A stretch of 64,000 bases of DNA from Globodera rostochiensis (taxonomy: Eukaryota; Nematoda; Chromadorea; Rhabditida; Heteroderidae), in assembly GCA_018350325.1 (NCBI GenBank), contig JAEVLN010000022.1, positions 1-64,000 of the forward strand. Reading direction: 5' to 3'. This document shows positions 46,934-64,000 of this stretch, one piece after another (position 1 is the first letter of the stretch; each line of letters opens with the position of its first letter). The notes beneath the pieces are model-generated. The model worked only from the letters and a program-made list of their open reading frames with translations. It did no database searches and was not told the origin of the DNA. Both the position numbers and the translations under genes were made by a program.

Positions 46934-48446
46934 GGAAAATGGACAGCGGAGATCCAAGTGAAACTGAGAAGCCAGAGGCAGCAGAGAGACCATTCAAACA
47001 TCAGACATAAAGAGACAGACAGACAATAGAGACTGAAGAGGATCAATCAGAGAGGCTTCACAACAGAGAGGAGAACAGAGAAGACAGACTAACCAGAGAG
47101 GAGAACAGAGAAGACAGACTAATCAGAGAGGAGAACAGAGAAGACAGGAGAGGAGAACAGAGAAGACAGACTAATCAGAGAGGAGAACAGAGAAGACAGA
47201 CTAATCAGAGAGGCTTCACAACAGAGAGGAGAACAGAGAAGACAGACTAATCAGATAGGCTTCACAACAGAGAGGAGAACAGAGGAGACAGACGGAACAG
47301 TGACTGAAGAGAGAGAGAGATCAACCAAAAGATCAACAGAAAAGCTTCAACTTCCATTCATCATCCATCCTCATCACTTTGTTACGTTGCCTTTTTAAGA
47401 CCCATCGAAGAAATAAATGTACAATGACTTCAAATAAAAAGTGTTTGTTTTATTAGACGGAAATCGGCACATTTTGGGGAAAAAATTTTGATTTTGAAGG
47501 CGTTTGGTGATGAAAATTAGTCCAAAGTTATTAAATTCTTGAAACATTTCGCCAAGGAATAATTTGCGGGAATGGGAAAAATGCTAAATAAAATTGTGGA
47601 AGCGGGAACGGGAATTTAAAAAAGTGCGGGACGGGAATCCCGCACGGGATTCCCGCGTTTTTCCCATTCCCGCCGGGCTCTACTCTATTCTGCTGGGTCA
47701 CTTCTTGAAAATGCTTTGAACCGAAACATTTGTAGAAAATCAACGTATTGTTTCAATCGCGCATTTACGACCGGATGCGAAAAAGCTGTAAACAGAAGGG
47801 CTTTGAATTGACGCAACTTTTTGAAAACTGAAAGTCAGTCAAAGAAGGGATGCCATTTGATCCATTCTCTTTCCTCCGTTTCGACGTCCGTCCACTTCTT
47901 TGCTCGCTTTCTTCATTAGCCGTTTAGTCCCCCCGCCGTTTCCACCCTTTCCTTTATTCCCAATTCCCCCCCCCCCCTCCTTTCGACCGCCCTTCCGCCC
48001 TATCAAATGGACATCATTCCCCCCCCCCCCCCCCTCGGGCATCGATTTGAGGGTGAAATGTCCCCCAAATGGATTTTGGGGAATGCATTTGATTTGAATG
48101 GTTGGTGGGTAGATATTATGTGAAACAAAATGGGGGGGGGGGCGGCGGTTGCATTTCACTCTCATCGCCTCATCAAATTTTCTTTATTTCAACCCAACCA
48201 ATTCGATTTAGGCGCGCCCTTTCCCTCCGTGGAATTTTCTTCGCCCGCTCGGCTGCAAATGGTCGAATTGCCGCGCTGCATTCGGCATTTCTCCGCTGAT
48301 ATGTTTTAATTTCGCCAAATGTGATAATCCCCTGATCAACGTCATTTCTCGTGATCATCATTTCTCCATTCTCCTCCATTCTCCGTGATTTTCTTCTAAC
48401 TCATCCTCATTAACTCAGCAATCGCTTTTATTCTTGTGCCGCTTAA
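46934..48446. other. Intergenic with purine-rich minisatellite
   Basis: 47035-47300 holds about eight units of gaggagaacagagaagacag plus actaatcaga, likely in the NLF-1 3' UTR region. 47560-47680 has cgggaatcccgcacgggatt words similar to those at 31535-31600. No gene is supported to 48446. Confidence 0.7.
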
Positions 48447-54786
<6,340 letters not shown>

Positions 54787-55786
54787 CGAAAGTGATTTAA
54801 TCGATGCAACGAGCAAATGAATGATTTCAAACACTCCTTTTTAATGCAAAACACTTATGTAAATGTTGCTTCATCTACCCAAATGTTTATTGTTTCCCTA
54901 AACCAAACAAATCGTTTTTTCTTCAAAAATCAATTCCAAAATGGCCAAATAATAAATATTTTTTAAATGAACTGCTAGGGATTGTCGGCCGAACTGCTGA
55001 AATATGAATTGATTGACTGTTCATTTGGCCATTTAGTTAAAAAGTCCGATCGTTCTTTTTTGAACTTCTTTTTTTCCTTATCGCTATCAATCAATTGTTT
55101 CACAAAAAAACAATATTTCTGTTTGTATATTTTTCATTGGCTGCTATTTCAAGTGAATAAACGACGCGCTTTCGTCTCAACACTAACTGCTGGAAACATG
55201 GCGTCCCTGGGGCTAAACGTCCCCAACTCTCAAATAAGGCGCTGTTGCGGATAGATCTGCTGCAACCCCTCCCCTTTCATGAAATGTGCAAGTACAGCCA
55301 GCCATCAATCTATGGATTAACCATCCAAATACTTATAAACATAAGGGCCGCTGAAGCAAAAAATGACAACCTTAAAAATCTTTTAAAGTGAATCTGTGAA
55401 TATTTTTAATTTTTTTAATAATGAAATGTTTTCCCTTCCGTTTCTTTGGCCTTTTTCCGGTAACAAAAATCTTTCCGTTTTTTAAATAAATTTCGCCCAT
55501 CCCTGGTCTCAATCTTAAAAATTTTAATGTCCTTTTGTCCTTATTACAGGTCTTCGTCCTTTTTTGTCCTTATTTTTCAAATTTTGTTTATTACAGTGTA
55601 ATTTATTTATTGAATAACATTTTGAAACGACTATTAAACCGGTCAGTGACCTTCGATTTATTCCGCCCTAATTTGTGAATGCGTGGAGTTAAAGTAACTA
55701 ATGGAAAAATGAATCATCGAATTCTTCCGTTTTTTGTTGTCTTTACCGTACCGTCAGTGTTATGGATACTGTAGAAGGTTTTCGTG
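54787..55786. other. Intergenic between convergent genes
   Basis: AT-rich sequence with a small frame at 54982-55254 that has no motif. cccatccctgg near 55498 looks like a degraded hAT-type terminus. Confidence 0.6.
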
Positions 55787-58700
55787 TCAATGTCCCGTCA
55801 CATATCGGTCATAAGCATCGTCCCGCTGTTTTTCGTCGCTATTCTCCTCGATGGCACCGTAATTCTGATTGCTCACCGCCGTCTGATTGAATGCCTCCGT
55901 AATCTTTGGAGGAAAAGAAACAAAAATAAAAAAGCGTAAAAAATAAAAGACTTTGTTATCGCCAAAGTGAAGCATGGGAAGGCCTTGCGGGGCTAAATCT
56001 TCAAGTTTTGTAATTTTCGTTTTTACAGAAAATACCCAAAGTTTCGCCTCCGGCGGTGTCCTCGTCGAACGCGTCAAAGCCCGAATATTTGACGGATTCA
56101 TTTTTTAGTTTCAAATTGACCGCATAATAAACGCCCAAAACGCACAAAGTGAGAAAGGCCATCAGAAGGAAAAGTGCGCGGGTGCCTAAAGCACAGAAAA
56201 AGAAAAGGAATTTCGAAAAAATTAAATTCATAAGCCCCCGCCCGTAAAATACCGTGTGCCCGAATAAAGAATCCTCCGATGATTGGGCCAACGCCCCGTC
56301 CAAGTCCATGGAATCTAAAAGTCAAAGTTTTGCACAAAAAGCGTAAAAAGTTTGCTGACAGAAGTGCCAGAATATGTTGGCTTGTGCCTTTCAGATGAGG
56401 CGGAGAGACAACTAAATTCAAAAAATAATAATAAAACGGACGGCATTTTGTGCCTTAAACGCACTGGACACGTAGGAAGTGGCGGATGCCCACAGAATGG
56501 ACACGACGGCCCCCTGGAGGAGTTGAAGCGGCAGAATCAGCCTGAAATGCTCGAGGAGCGTTGCTTTTAACAGAAAATGCCGTACCACGGGTTGGAAAGC
56601 CAAGAAATGATCAGAAAACGGAAAACATTCGCCCCCAGGCACATGTACAGTACCTGCAACAAATTTGGGCTTAATAAAATGTGCTTTTGCTTGGGGGGGG
56701 GGGTCGGTTACCTTAACATAGCCATAACTGTTGATAATTCTGAAAGCATAAAAAAAAGTGACAATTTCGGCGGCGTGATTTGTGATCGAGGCAATTCCGA
56801 AGAGCAAAGGCGAGCCGCCAATGTCCTAAATTCGGAAAATGGAATTTTAAGTTTTGAGACTGAAAAGGTTGGGGGGGGGGGGCAGGGGGACCTGGAGATG
56901 CCAAAACAAAAAAGCGAAAATGTTCCCGGCTCCGAATCCGACGGACACAACGCCGAGCAGAAAGGCCAGGAAATGGATGTTCTTCAACATTGCCCTCAAC
57001 GCACTTTTCCATGGCGCTTCCTCCGTTTGAGAGTTTGTCTAAAGCCATTTTTGAAAACTTAAAGCCACAAATTCTTTCACATTCAGCTGTTTGGCACGAG
57101 TTCGCTGTGCCATTGTCGGATCGACCTATGGAGGAATTGTTTTATCAGTGAATTCGTTTTTTCAACACTTTCACCTCTGTGACCCGCGTGTCCATCACGA
57201 GTCCGCCAATTTCGTCCTAATTAGTAATTACCACCGTTTTAAATAGTTTAATTTTTTTTCAAATTGACAGCTTTTTAATTGGCACTAACGGGACGGTGCT
57301 GGCGCGATGGCTGTGGGAATTTGAATTGTGTGGTGACTATCAAAGCGGCGAGGGCAAATAAAGTGCACGTCACAAAGTTTCTGAGATTTGTTTATTCATT
57401 AATTATGTCACAATTAGTTCGGCATGGAGCCGTTTAGGGTCAGTGTCAGAGGGAACTCATTATTTATTAATTATGTCACAATTAGTTCGGCATGAAGCCG
57501 TTTAGGATCAGTGCCGGAGGGAACTCATTATTCATTAATTATGTCACAATTAGTTCGGCATGGAGCCGTTTAGGGTCAGTGCCGGAGGGAATACTCATTA
57601 TTCATTAATTATATCACAATTAGTTCGGCATGGAGCCGTTTAGGGTCAGTGCCGGAGGGAATACTCATTATTCATTAATTATGTCACAATTAGTTCGGCA
57701 TGGAGCCGTTTAGGGTCAGTGCCGGAGGGAATACTCATTATTCATTAATTATATCACAATTAGTTCGGCATGGAGCCGTTTAGGGTCAGTGCCGGAGGGA
57801 ATACTCATTATTCATTAATTATATCACAATTAGTTCGGCATGGAGCCGTTTAGGGTCAGTGCCGGAGGGAATACTCATTATTTATTAATTATGTCACAAT
57901 TAGTTCGGCATGAAGCCGTTTAGGATCAGTGCCGGAGGGAACTCATTATTTATTAATTATGTCACAATTAGTTCGGCATGAAGCCGTTTAGGATCAGTGC
58001 CGGAGGGAACTCATTATTCATTAATTATGTCACAATTAGTTCGGCATGGAGCCGTTTAGGGTCAGTGCCGGAGGGAATACTCACAGAGTGTAATTTCGCT
58101 CGGTGGTGTTTTTCGTTGGGCACGGATGGTTTCTGAAAGTGTCCGAGAAGTCCAAACCTGAAATTGGAAGGTTGGGCCTTCCCCCACAAAGTCCGAGTCG
58201 TACACTCACCAATTCCCATCAGAAACATTGCAATGCCTTGAGGCACAAATCATTAAATATTTATAGTCTTAATTGGTTTACCCCATCCGGCACTTCCATA
58301 AAGTCGGATTTTGCCAAACTTAATTAAAATATTAGCTGAAGTATTCGAACAAATAATTTGTTCTCACATCCTTTGGAGTGTCGGAGACGAGGCTCAAAGT
58401 GTATCCATCTGAAAATTCACAAATTATAATAATAATAAAGGCACTTTCTTTACCTGCTAGTGCAAGTGCTGGTGATGCTAAAAGATAATAAATAAATCAT
58501 TTAAATTTTAAATTATTTTAATTTAAAAAAACCAAAAAATTCTCCGAGTGAAATGAGCAGCCAAAGGAGCATGAATGCCTGCTCGACAGCTTGCTCTCGG
58601 TACACTCTCTAAATTGGGCAATTTTTCCTTTCCTTCAGAAATTCGCTTCAAAACAAAAAACGACGGCCTACCGTACTGTGCGGAGGTGACACCAATGTAC

Positions 58701-60072
58701 CGTACATTTCCCTGTCGAAGTTACACACCTTCACGGCGGGGAGGGAATTGGATTAGCGTTAAAAGGGAGGGCATTGGCATTGCCTTGTCTTTGGTGACGT
58801 ATTCGGGTGCCTTCCCGGCCACCAGATCGCCTTTATTGTCGAAGGTGGACAGGTCGATGATGGACAGAATGTCTAAACGACGGAGAACGGCACATTTGCC
58901 GTATATTTGAAAAGCTTTCACCTCTTCGGCGCCGTCCAATCCCCGCCACTTTTTTGATATACCCTAAGGCACCGCCTAAAAGATTAAAACCTTTTAGAGA
59001 AAGGCTTTCCCCAAATGGCCGACCGCTAATGATCTCGCTGGCGGGGACTAAAAATTTGCATTCGCCCCCAGTGGAATTTTGGTCGAGCACAACGCAATAA
59101 CTGAATTTGTTAGAATTTAATGGAATTTGTTAGAATTTGTTAGAATTTAATGGAATTTGTTAGAATTTAATGGAATTTGTTAGAATTTGATGGAATTTGT
59201 TAGAATTTGTTAGAATTGGTTGGAATTTGTTAGAATTTGTTAGAATTGGTTGGAATTTGTTAGAATTTAATGGAATTTGTTAGAATTTGATGGAATTTGT
59301 TAGAATTGGTTGGAATTTGTTAGAATTTAATGGAATTGGTTGGAATTTGTTAGAATTTGTTAGTTGGTTGGAATTTGTGTTAGAATTGGATAGAATTTGT
59401 TAAAATTGGATAGAATTTGTTAGAATTGAATAGAATTTCTTAGAATTTGATGGAATTTGTTAGAATTTGTTAGAATTGGTTGGAATTTGTTAGAATTTAA
59501 TGGAATTTGTTAGAATTTAATGGAATTTGTTAGAATTTGTTAAATTTAATGGAATTTGAATTGTTCGCACGGCGTTAAAGGTTGGACAAAGCCGACCGCC
59601 AAAGTGAACACAATCATCGAGCAAAGCGAGAACAGCAGCAGCATTTTGCCTGCAAGGGAAATTCATTAATTTCAAAGCGTTAAAACCCCTAAAGGGCAAA
59701 AAAGCATTTGAATATTTCCATTAAAACAAACCCTTCCGGAAACGATCTGCAAAACTGCCCCAAAATGGGCTGGCAACTAAAAGTTTCAGCAGTTTTATTG
59801 TCTGGTTTGGCCCCTTCCAACTCACTGAATTCCACCAATGGACGCGAACCCAACAAAATGCCGGCTTGAGCCTTAAATTGTTTTTGACCAAATTCCAAAA
59901 AAAGAAAAAAACTGACGGCGGACAATCCAAGCTGTTTGAAATAAATGGCCAAAAGGGGGAACAAAGAGCCAAAAGAGGCAAAATAGAGAAGGTAAAAGAG
60001 TTGCGCGAACAAAACGTCCTTGGGGATGAAAGTGCCAAATAAATTCACCCCCGGGGCTTCGGACGGATCCAT
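55787..60072 (-). CDS. MFSD6-like major facilitator transporter
   Basis: Multi-pass membrane transporter of the MFS_1-like (MFSD6) family. The first exon (60072 down to about 59924) has DVLFAQLFYLLYFASFGSLF and LAIYFKQLGLSA. It is followed by AGILLGSRPLVEF and SPFWGSFADRFRKG, the MFS loop 2-3 signature (G..ADR..KG). MLLLFSLCSMIVFTLAVGF is the next TM, and an extracellular segment with VVLDQNSTGGECKFLVPASE follows. Downstream exons to 56100 give ILPLQLLQGAVVSILWASAT, LKGTSQHILALL and GLGRGVGPIIGGFFIRAHG, a strong MFSD6 match, then a last TM (ALFLLMAFLTLCVLGVYYAV). The cytosolic tail ends at 55787 (RDDAYDRYVTGH). The start follows an acceptor-like tacttcag, so a 5' UTR exon or trans-splice site is likely. 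Middle exons (57100-58900) are not resolved. The substrate is unknown. Confidence 0.82.
57395..58083. repeat. About 68-bp minisatellite in an MFSD6-like intron
   Basis: Ten units contain cacaattagttcggcatgga and gccgtttagggtcagtgccg, alternating between two subtypes (gga/gaa, ggg/gga). The array sits between coding exons of the transporter gene. Confidence 0.95.
59101..59562. repeat. 18-20 bp minisatellite in an MFSD6-like intron
   Basis: About 25 copies of tggaatttgttagaatt and variants fill an intron. The exons on either side join as QPLTP and YCVVLDQN with matching phase if the donor is the gtgcga after ACG CC. Confidence 0.9.
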
Positions 60073-62223
60073 CGCAGCTGAAGTAATGAATCGAAAAAGA
60101 AAAGACAAAAAGCAAATAAATTATTCTAATAAAATTTGTTACATTTGAGATTTAAAATGGAAATTGCTAAACCCCTCGGGGGCTGAAAAGGATTTAGGAA
60201 TGCCGTGGGCAAAGGGAGTTCGCCACTTCCCGACCCATTCACTCGCTCAATGGGCCTCCCGCGACGACGGCACATGCTCTCGGGCATTTTTGCTCTCTGC
60301 CCGTCTGTTTCTCTTCTCTCTCTATCAAATCGATTTACCAATATATTCCCTCCGGGCTCTTTGTTCTTCGCCACGCCGTCCAAATCTGTGGACACAACTT
60401 CTTGCCAAACTCCCAAGAAAGTGATGTAATTGCATCGGTAAAGTTATGGAAGACTCACCAAGAAATTGGATGAAATTGGGGATTCCATTACATTAGGTTG
60501 GTTAACAAAGAAGCAATTTGTGACCATTTAAGACATCGAAAGCCCCACAATGCTTCATTTAATCCATAATTTATAGGGATAAAAATGTTGCGGCTTAATG
60601 GCGGGGAGGGCAATTTGTTCCTTTTGTCCGCCGATGCTCTTCCTTTTTCCTCTTTCTTTTCCTCTTTTCTTTCTTTTTCCTCTTTCTTTCTTTTTCCTCT
60701 TTTCTTTTCTTCTTTCGTCGCCTGCCATTGTCTCATTTCCGTCCAAATCTGTCAAAAATTGCCGGGAATTTCCTTCTCCCCCCCCCTCCCCCAAAACTCC
60801 AAATAATTCTCACCTCACTTGGCTGGCCCATTGCCTAATCGGCCCATCCGCGGCTGCCACCGCTTTCTTGCCAAATCTCAGCTGCGTCGCCCATCGCTTC
60901 CGAAGACGTAACAATTCGGGGACCCACTAATTGGGGGGGGGGGGGGGGAATCATTTTGCCAATAATTGTTTGGTCGGTGTGTGGGCGATCAATTCATTAA
61001 ATTTATCGTTTAGCTGACTTGGAAATGGCCAGAGGCAATTAATTCGGTTGCTTATGCCAGTGCCAGTGAATAATTGTAAAAATCCATCCAAATTCAAAAT
61101 TGTCAAAAAGGTGGCGGATGGAATAAATTCATTAATCTTCAGAAAGTCATTTTCTTACGCTTTGCATTTTCCTGCAATTACTGTGCGTTTCCCATGCCCT
61201 TTTCTCACATTTTCCCCCTCGGCACTGTCTCCGACTCCGACATTCCCTCCGGCGGTCTCTGGAGCCAATTGCCATTCGACGGAATATGGCCCAATTTGGT
61301 TGTCCAATTCCTCCAGAGCGATCAATCCGGCACGGCACTCTTAACAGATGGGGAGGGTGGGGCATTCAAAAGTTTTAAACATTTCGGTTACCCGTTGTTA
61401 CGACGATCAAAGACAGAAGGAACAGAGAGAGCAGAAGGAGCAGGGAAACGGTGGAGAATACGGTACTTTGAGAAGAGCTCATTTTTTCGATGTTAATAAA
61501 AAAGCGAACTAAATAAAAGCGAATTGAATGTTTTTAACACAGAAACGTGCCATTTTTAGTGCCTAAAAGACCAGAAATAATGGAGAAATGATTTTTGGCA
61601 CTTTAACTTTGTTATTCGGATGCCTTTTGGGGTTTTTTTGGGGGTCATAATTTTGACGCCGACATTAGGTAATTGCTTGTAGTCGCGACAAAAAATGCCA
61701 GGGGACTCTCCGTATGGCATAATCCCTAATTTTGAATCGAAATATTCCTCACAATAAATCGATTGATTAAGACAATGTTTTCCCACCCGCCGGGTTAAGA
61801 GAACAGAATCACTCCGTCGTCAATGCGCCCCGAGCGAAATTGAAGTGCTGTCGAAATGTTCGGCTATTAAATAGAGATTTGCGTGTTGGTGAGCAGCAGT
61901 TAGGGCGAAAGGCTTAATAATATGGTTTAGTGATGACAATTAGTGTCGTGCCTTTCGAGCAGATTCAACTGCTTTTATATGCAAATTGTCGGTTAGTGGG
62001 AAATAAATTCGAAGAGAATGAACGCCCCGGGGGAATTTATTTGTCGGAGGAGGGAAAAGGTTGCGTGACAACGAAAAGCCGTGCCGGTGAAGTCGATGGA
62101 TTTGCGCGATTGCCGGAGATAAAAGGCGTTTTGGGAGCCAATCGGAAAAAGCCAAACGGCCCAACCAAACAATATGAAGACAATGGCCCCGGGGGGAGGG
62201 ATTTTGGGAAAATCTCACAGAAA
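60073..62223. other. Intergenic
   Basis: T/C-rich stretch at 60640-60790, G run at about 60930. A frame at 61194-61496 (+) is open for 100 codons with a coding-like first half but no recognised motif. No gene is called. Confidence 0.55.
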
Positions 62224-62758
62224 ATGACGCTTTGGGTACAATTACTTTTAACTCTTTTATTCATTCAATTTTCGCAAGTAAACGAAAGTTCATTCCCATG
62301 GGACAAACAATGCAAACTATTAATTATTATTATATATATATAATAAATATTATACATAAAATATATCACAGATTTCGGGTAAATATCGAACTAACAAAAC
62401 GGACGGTGGGAAGGGCAAAAGCAAAACAACAAAAGCGTAAAATTGGCGCAACCGATCAGTACAGTATCATTTGGTCAACAGACTTGGGGAATTGTTACAG
62501 TATCATTTGGTCAACAGACTTGGGGAATTGTTACAGTATCATTTGGTCAACAGACTTGGGGAATTGTTACAGTATCATTTGGTCAACAGACTTGGGGAAT
62601 TGTTACAGTATCATTTGGTCAACAGACTTGGGGAATTGTTACAGTATCATTTGGTCAACAGACTTGGGGAATTGTTACAGTATCATTTGGTCAACAGACT
62701 TGGGGAATTGTTACAGTATCATTTGGTCAACAGACTTGGGAATTGTTACGGTAAGTGA
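62224..62758 (+). CDS. Possible secreted protein with 36-bp repeat array
   Basis: An ATG at 62224 starts a clear signal peptide (MTLWVQLLLTLLFIQFSQ) followed by a gtaaac donor-like site. An acceptor-like tatcacag lies at about 62371, and a Lys/Gln/Arg-rich stretch leads into eight tandem 36-bp units. The array is open in all three forward frames (repeat units YSIIWSTDLGNC, TVSFGQQTWGIV or YHLVNRLGELLQ). I cannot decide which frame, if any, is translated, and the signal exon could end in a short unrelated peptide. Treat the gene call as weak; the array itself is certain. Confidence 0.3.
62459..62750. repeat. 36-bp tandem repeat, eight copies
   Basis: Units of cagtatcatttggtcaacag plus acttggggaattgtta begin at about 62462 and repeat every 36 bp with almost no divergence. 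The last unit has lost one or two G and ends in attgttacggtaag. Confidence 0.97.
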
Positions 62759-62814
62759 CGGCGTGTAAAATATGCGAATTAATTGGCAAGAAGTCAAAAT
62801 AATGATTTTTTCAT

Positions 62815-63943
62815 TCACACGGCAAACATTCGTTCGTACCACGGGGCCAACCGCTTTTGCGGGCCTTTGTGGAAGTGTTCCTAAAACCCTTCGAATTTTA
62901 AATTTTCAAAGAATTTTGGTCAAACCGTTGCAACAAATTGGCACAGACAATGGCTCTTGGCGACGTGTCGTGGCAAAAAGTCGGAGACGCCCTCGGAGGG
63001 GCGGGTGGGAAAACGAAGTCGGAGCTGGACGAGGAGTTGGGAGGGATTTTGGAATGCAAAATCTCCGAAAGCTTACCTTAACCAAGCCTTTGATGTAAGC
63101 CTGGGCATAATCCAACATCAATCCCTCCGCTTTGTCGCTATTTTCCATGTCCGAAAGGGAATTATTGGCCCCTGAGGGGCCGTAATTGGCCTGCTGAACC
63201 CGAAGTTGGCGGGCGACGTCCTCCCGACAGCCGTCGAAGTCGTAAAAAACGAAAATTAACTTAAAGACAAATTGAAATGAAAGTGAAAAGGTTTCAAAAA
63301 ACTGACGCCTCTGTCCTGAACTCCGACCAAAATGCGATAAGTCTGAGAGATGGTGTTGACCTCCTTGACCAGGTTCCTCAGGGCCAACACAATCTTAATA
63401 ATTTAATTAAGCAAAGCAATTAAAAGAATTCCGCAAAAATCGGACAAATTTTTGGAGGAGAGCGCAGAATAGAAGGCCGGTGATGAGCATAAACAGCCAA
63501 ACGAATGCAAAAACCATCACCGGAAGGCCCCCTGGGGGGTCAAATGGAAATTTGGGGAATTCAAAGGCCGGCCGGCCAACCCATTGGAGAGGAGGCGAGG
63601 ACGGCCAACAGAATGACGATGGAGAACACCAACCAGACGGGGATCATCCGCGAATAGAACATCGCATAGCTAAGGCGGGACACCAAAAATGAGGGAATTC
63701 GGCAGAAACGGACGGAACCTGACGAAGCGCGAGTCCTTCTCGACTGTCCGGACGATGTTGCTATACGCGTCCGGGGTAAGCTAAAGCAGAAGAATTGGTT
63801 TGGTGGAATTAAAAGTAAAAGAATTACCCGATTTTGGGGATTGGCCAAAACCGGAGGCATTTCCACGCCATCGAAGGTTGGCCGTCTTATCCAAAAGAAA
63901 GGCACATTCTTCGGGTAAACCGTTGTCAGCAACTTTCCGTTCT
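62815..63943 (-). CDS. Unrecognised membrane protein, 5' end outside the window
   Basis: Internal and terminal exons of a gene entering from the right edge. In order: an exon from 63943 with NGKLLTTVYPKNVPFFWIRR and LANPQNR; an exon with LTPDAYSNIVRTVEKDSRFV; a hydrophobic exon (YSRMIPVWLVFSIVILLAVL); a second hydrophobic exon (PVMVFAFVWLFMLITGLLFC). A helix follows (ALRNLVKEVNTISQTYRILV), then CREDVARQLRVQQANYG and DYAQAYIKGLVK, and a possible last exon EHFHKGPQKRLAPWYERM ending at TGA near 62815. At least two TM segments are present. Splice phases agree, but I do not recognise the family. The last exon is the least certain. Confidence 0.55.
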
Positions 63944-64000
63944 CTAAAAGATAAAATAATTTATTGTGTTAAATTTAAAACCACAAAAGAATTCAAAATA

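Noticed and set aside
54982..55254. 90-codon frame after mig-15
   Set aside because: Phe/Leu/Ser-rich composition typical of AT-rich DNA; no motif.
61194..61496. 100-codon frame with a coding-like first half
   Set aside because: No start context, no homolog recognised and the second half is Arg/Glu-rich filler; evidence too thin for a gene call.

Overview
The window looks like nuclear DNA of a nematode. All the recognisable genes are animal genes, and several are nematode-style orthologs: a GPCR-globin chimera like GLB-33, LAM-2, AIN-1, NLF-1 and MIG-15. Exons are small, most introns are 45-60 bp, and acceptors end in tttcag or ttttag. At least five introns start with GC instead of GT and are supported by protein homology. 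Frequent GC-AG introns, together with the many poly-G/poly-C runs and minisatellites, make a plant-parasitic tylenchid (cyst-nematode type) my best guess. The species assignment is an inference.

Layout. 0.6-3.4 kb (+): neuropeptide-type GPCR fused to a C-terminal globin-like domain. 3.4-9 kb: low-complexity DNA and one foldback element. 9.0-12.3 kb (+): WDR26/GID7 homolog. 12.4-12.7 kb (-): possible small secreted peptide. 13.2-20.4 kb (-): complete laminin gamma gene. 20.6-20.8 kb (-): small Cys-rich fragment. 20.8-27.5 kb: repeat-rich, including a foldback element with a hAT-like element nested in it. 27.5-28.6 kb (-): 76-residue coiled-coil protein. 29.8-31.2 kb (+): Ser/Tyr/Arg-rich protein of unknown function. 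31.7-34 kb: repeat arrays. 34.3-35.9 kb (+): LisH protein with a TBL1-like N-terminus and no WD40 domain. 37.8-40.6 kb (+): GW182/AIN-1 homolog. 40.7-44.2 kb: low complexity, with a perfect 8-bp minisatellite. 44.3-46.9 kb (+): NLF-1/FAM155 homolog. 48.4-54.8 kb (+): MIG-15/MAP4K4-type kinase, complete from kinase to CNH domain. 55.8-60.1 kb (-): MFSD6-like transporter with minisatellite-filled introns. 62.2-62.8 kb: signal-peptide exon and a 36-bp coding-compatible tandem array. 62.8-64 kb (-): 3' part of an unrecognised membrane-protein gene that runs off the window.

The genes do not form an operon or a single pathway. Several act in neurons or at the cell surface: the GPCR-globin, laminin gamma, MIG-15 (axon guidance) and NLF-1 (NALCN/NCA sodium-leak channel assembly). 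AIN-1 (miRNA silencing) and WDR26 (CTLH ubiquitin ligase) are general regulators. The most unusual content is a set of foldback elements whose ends are arrays of short repeated words with a different word in each element, the GC-AG introns, and a globin-like domain with no histidine at either heme position. I recognised no tRNA or rRNA genes. Exon borders were set by eye from splice signals, reading phase and remembered family sequences, so individual exons may be wrong by one splice site.
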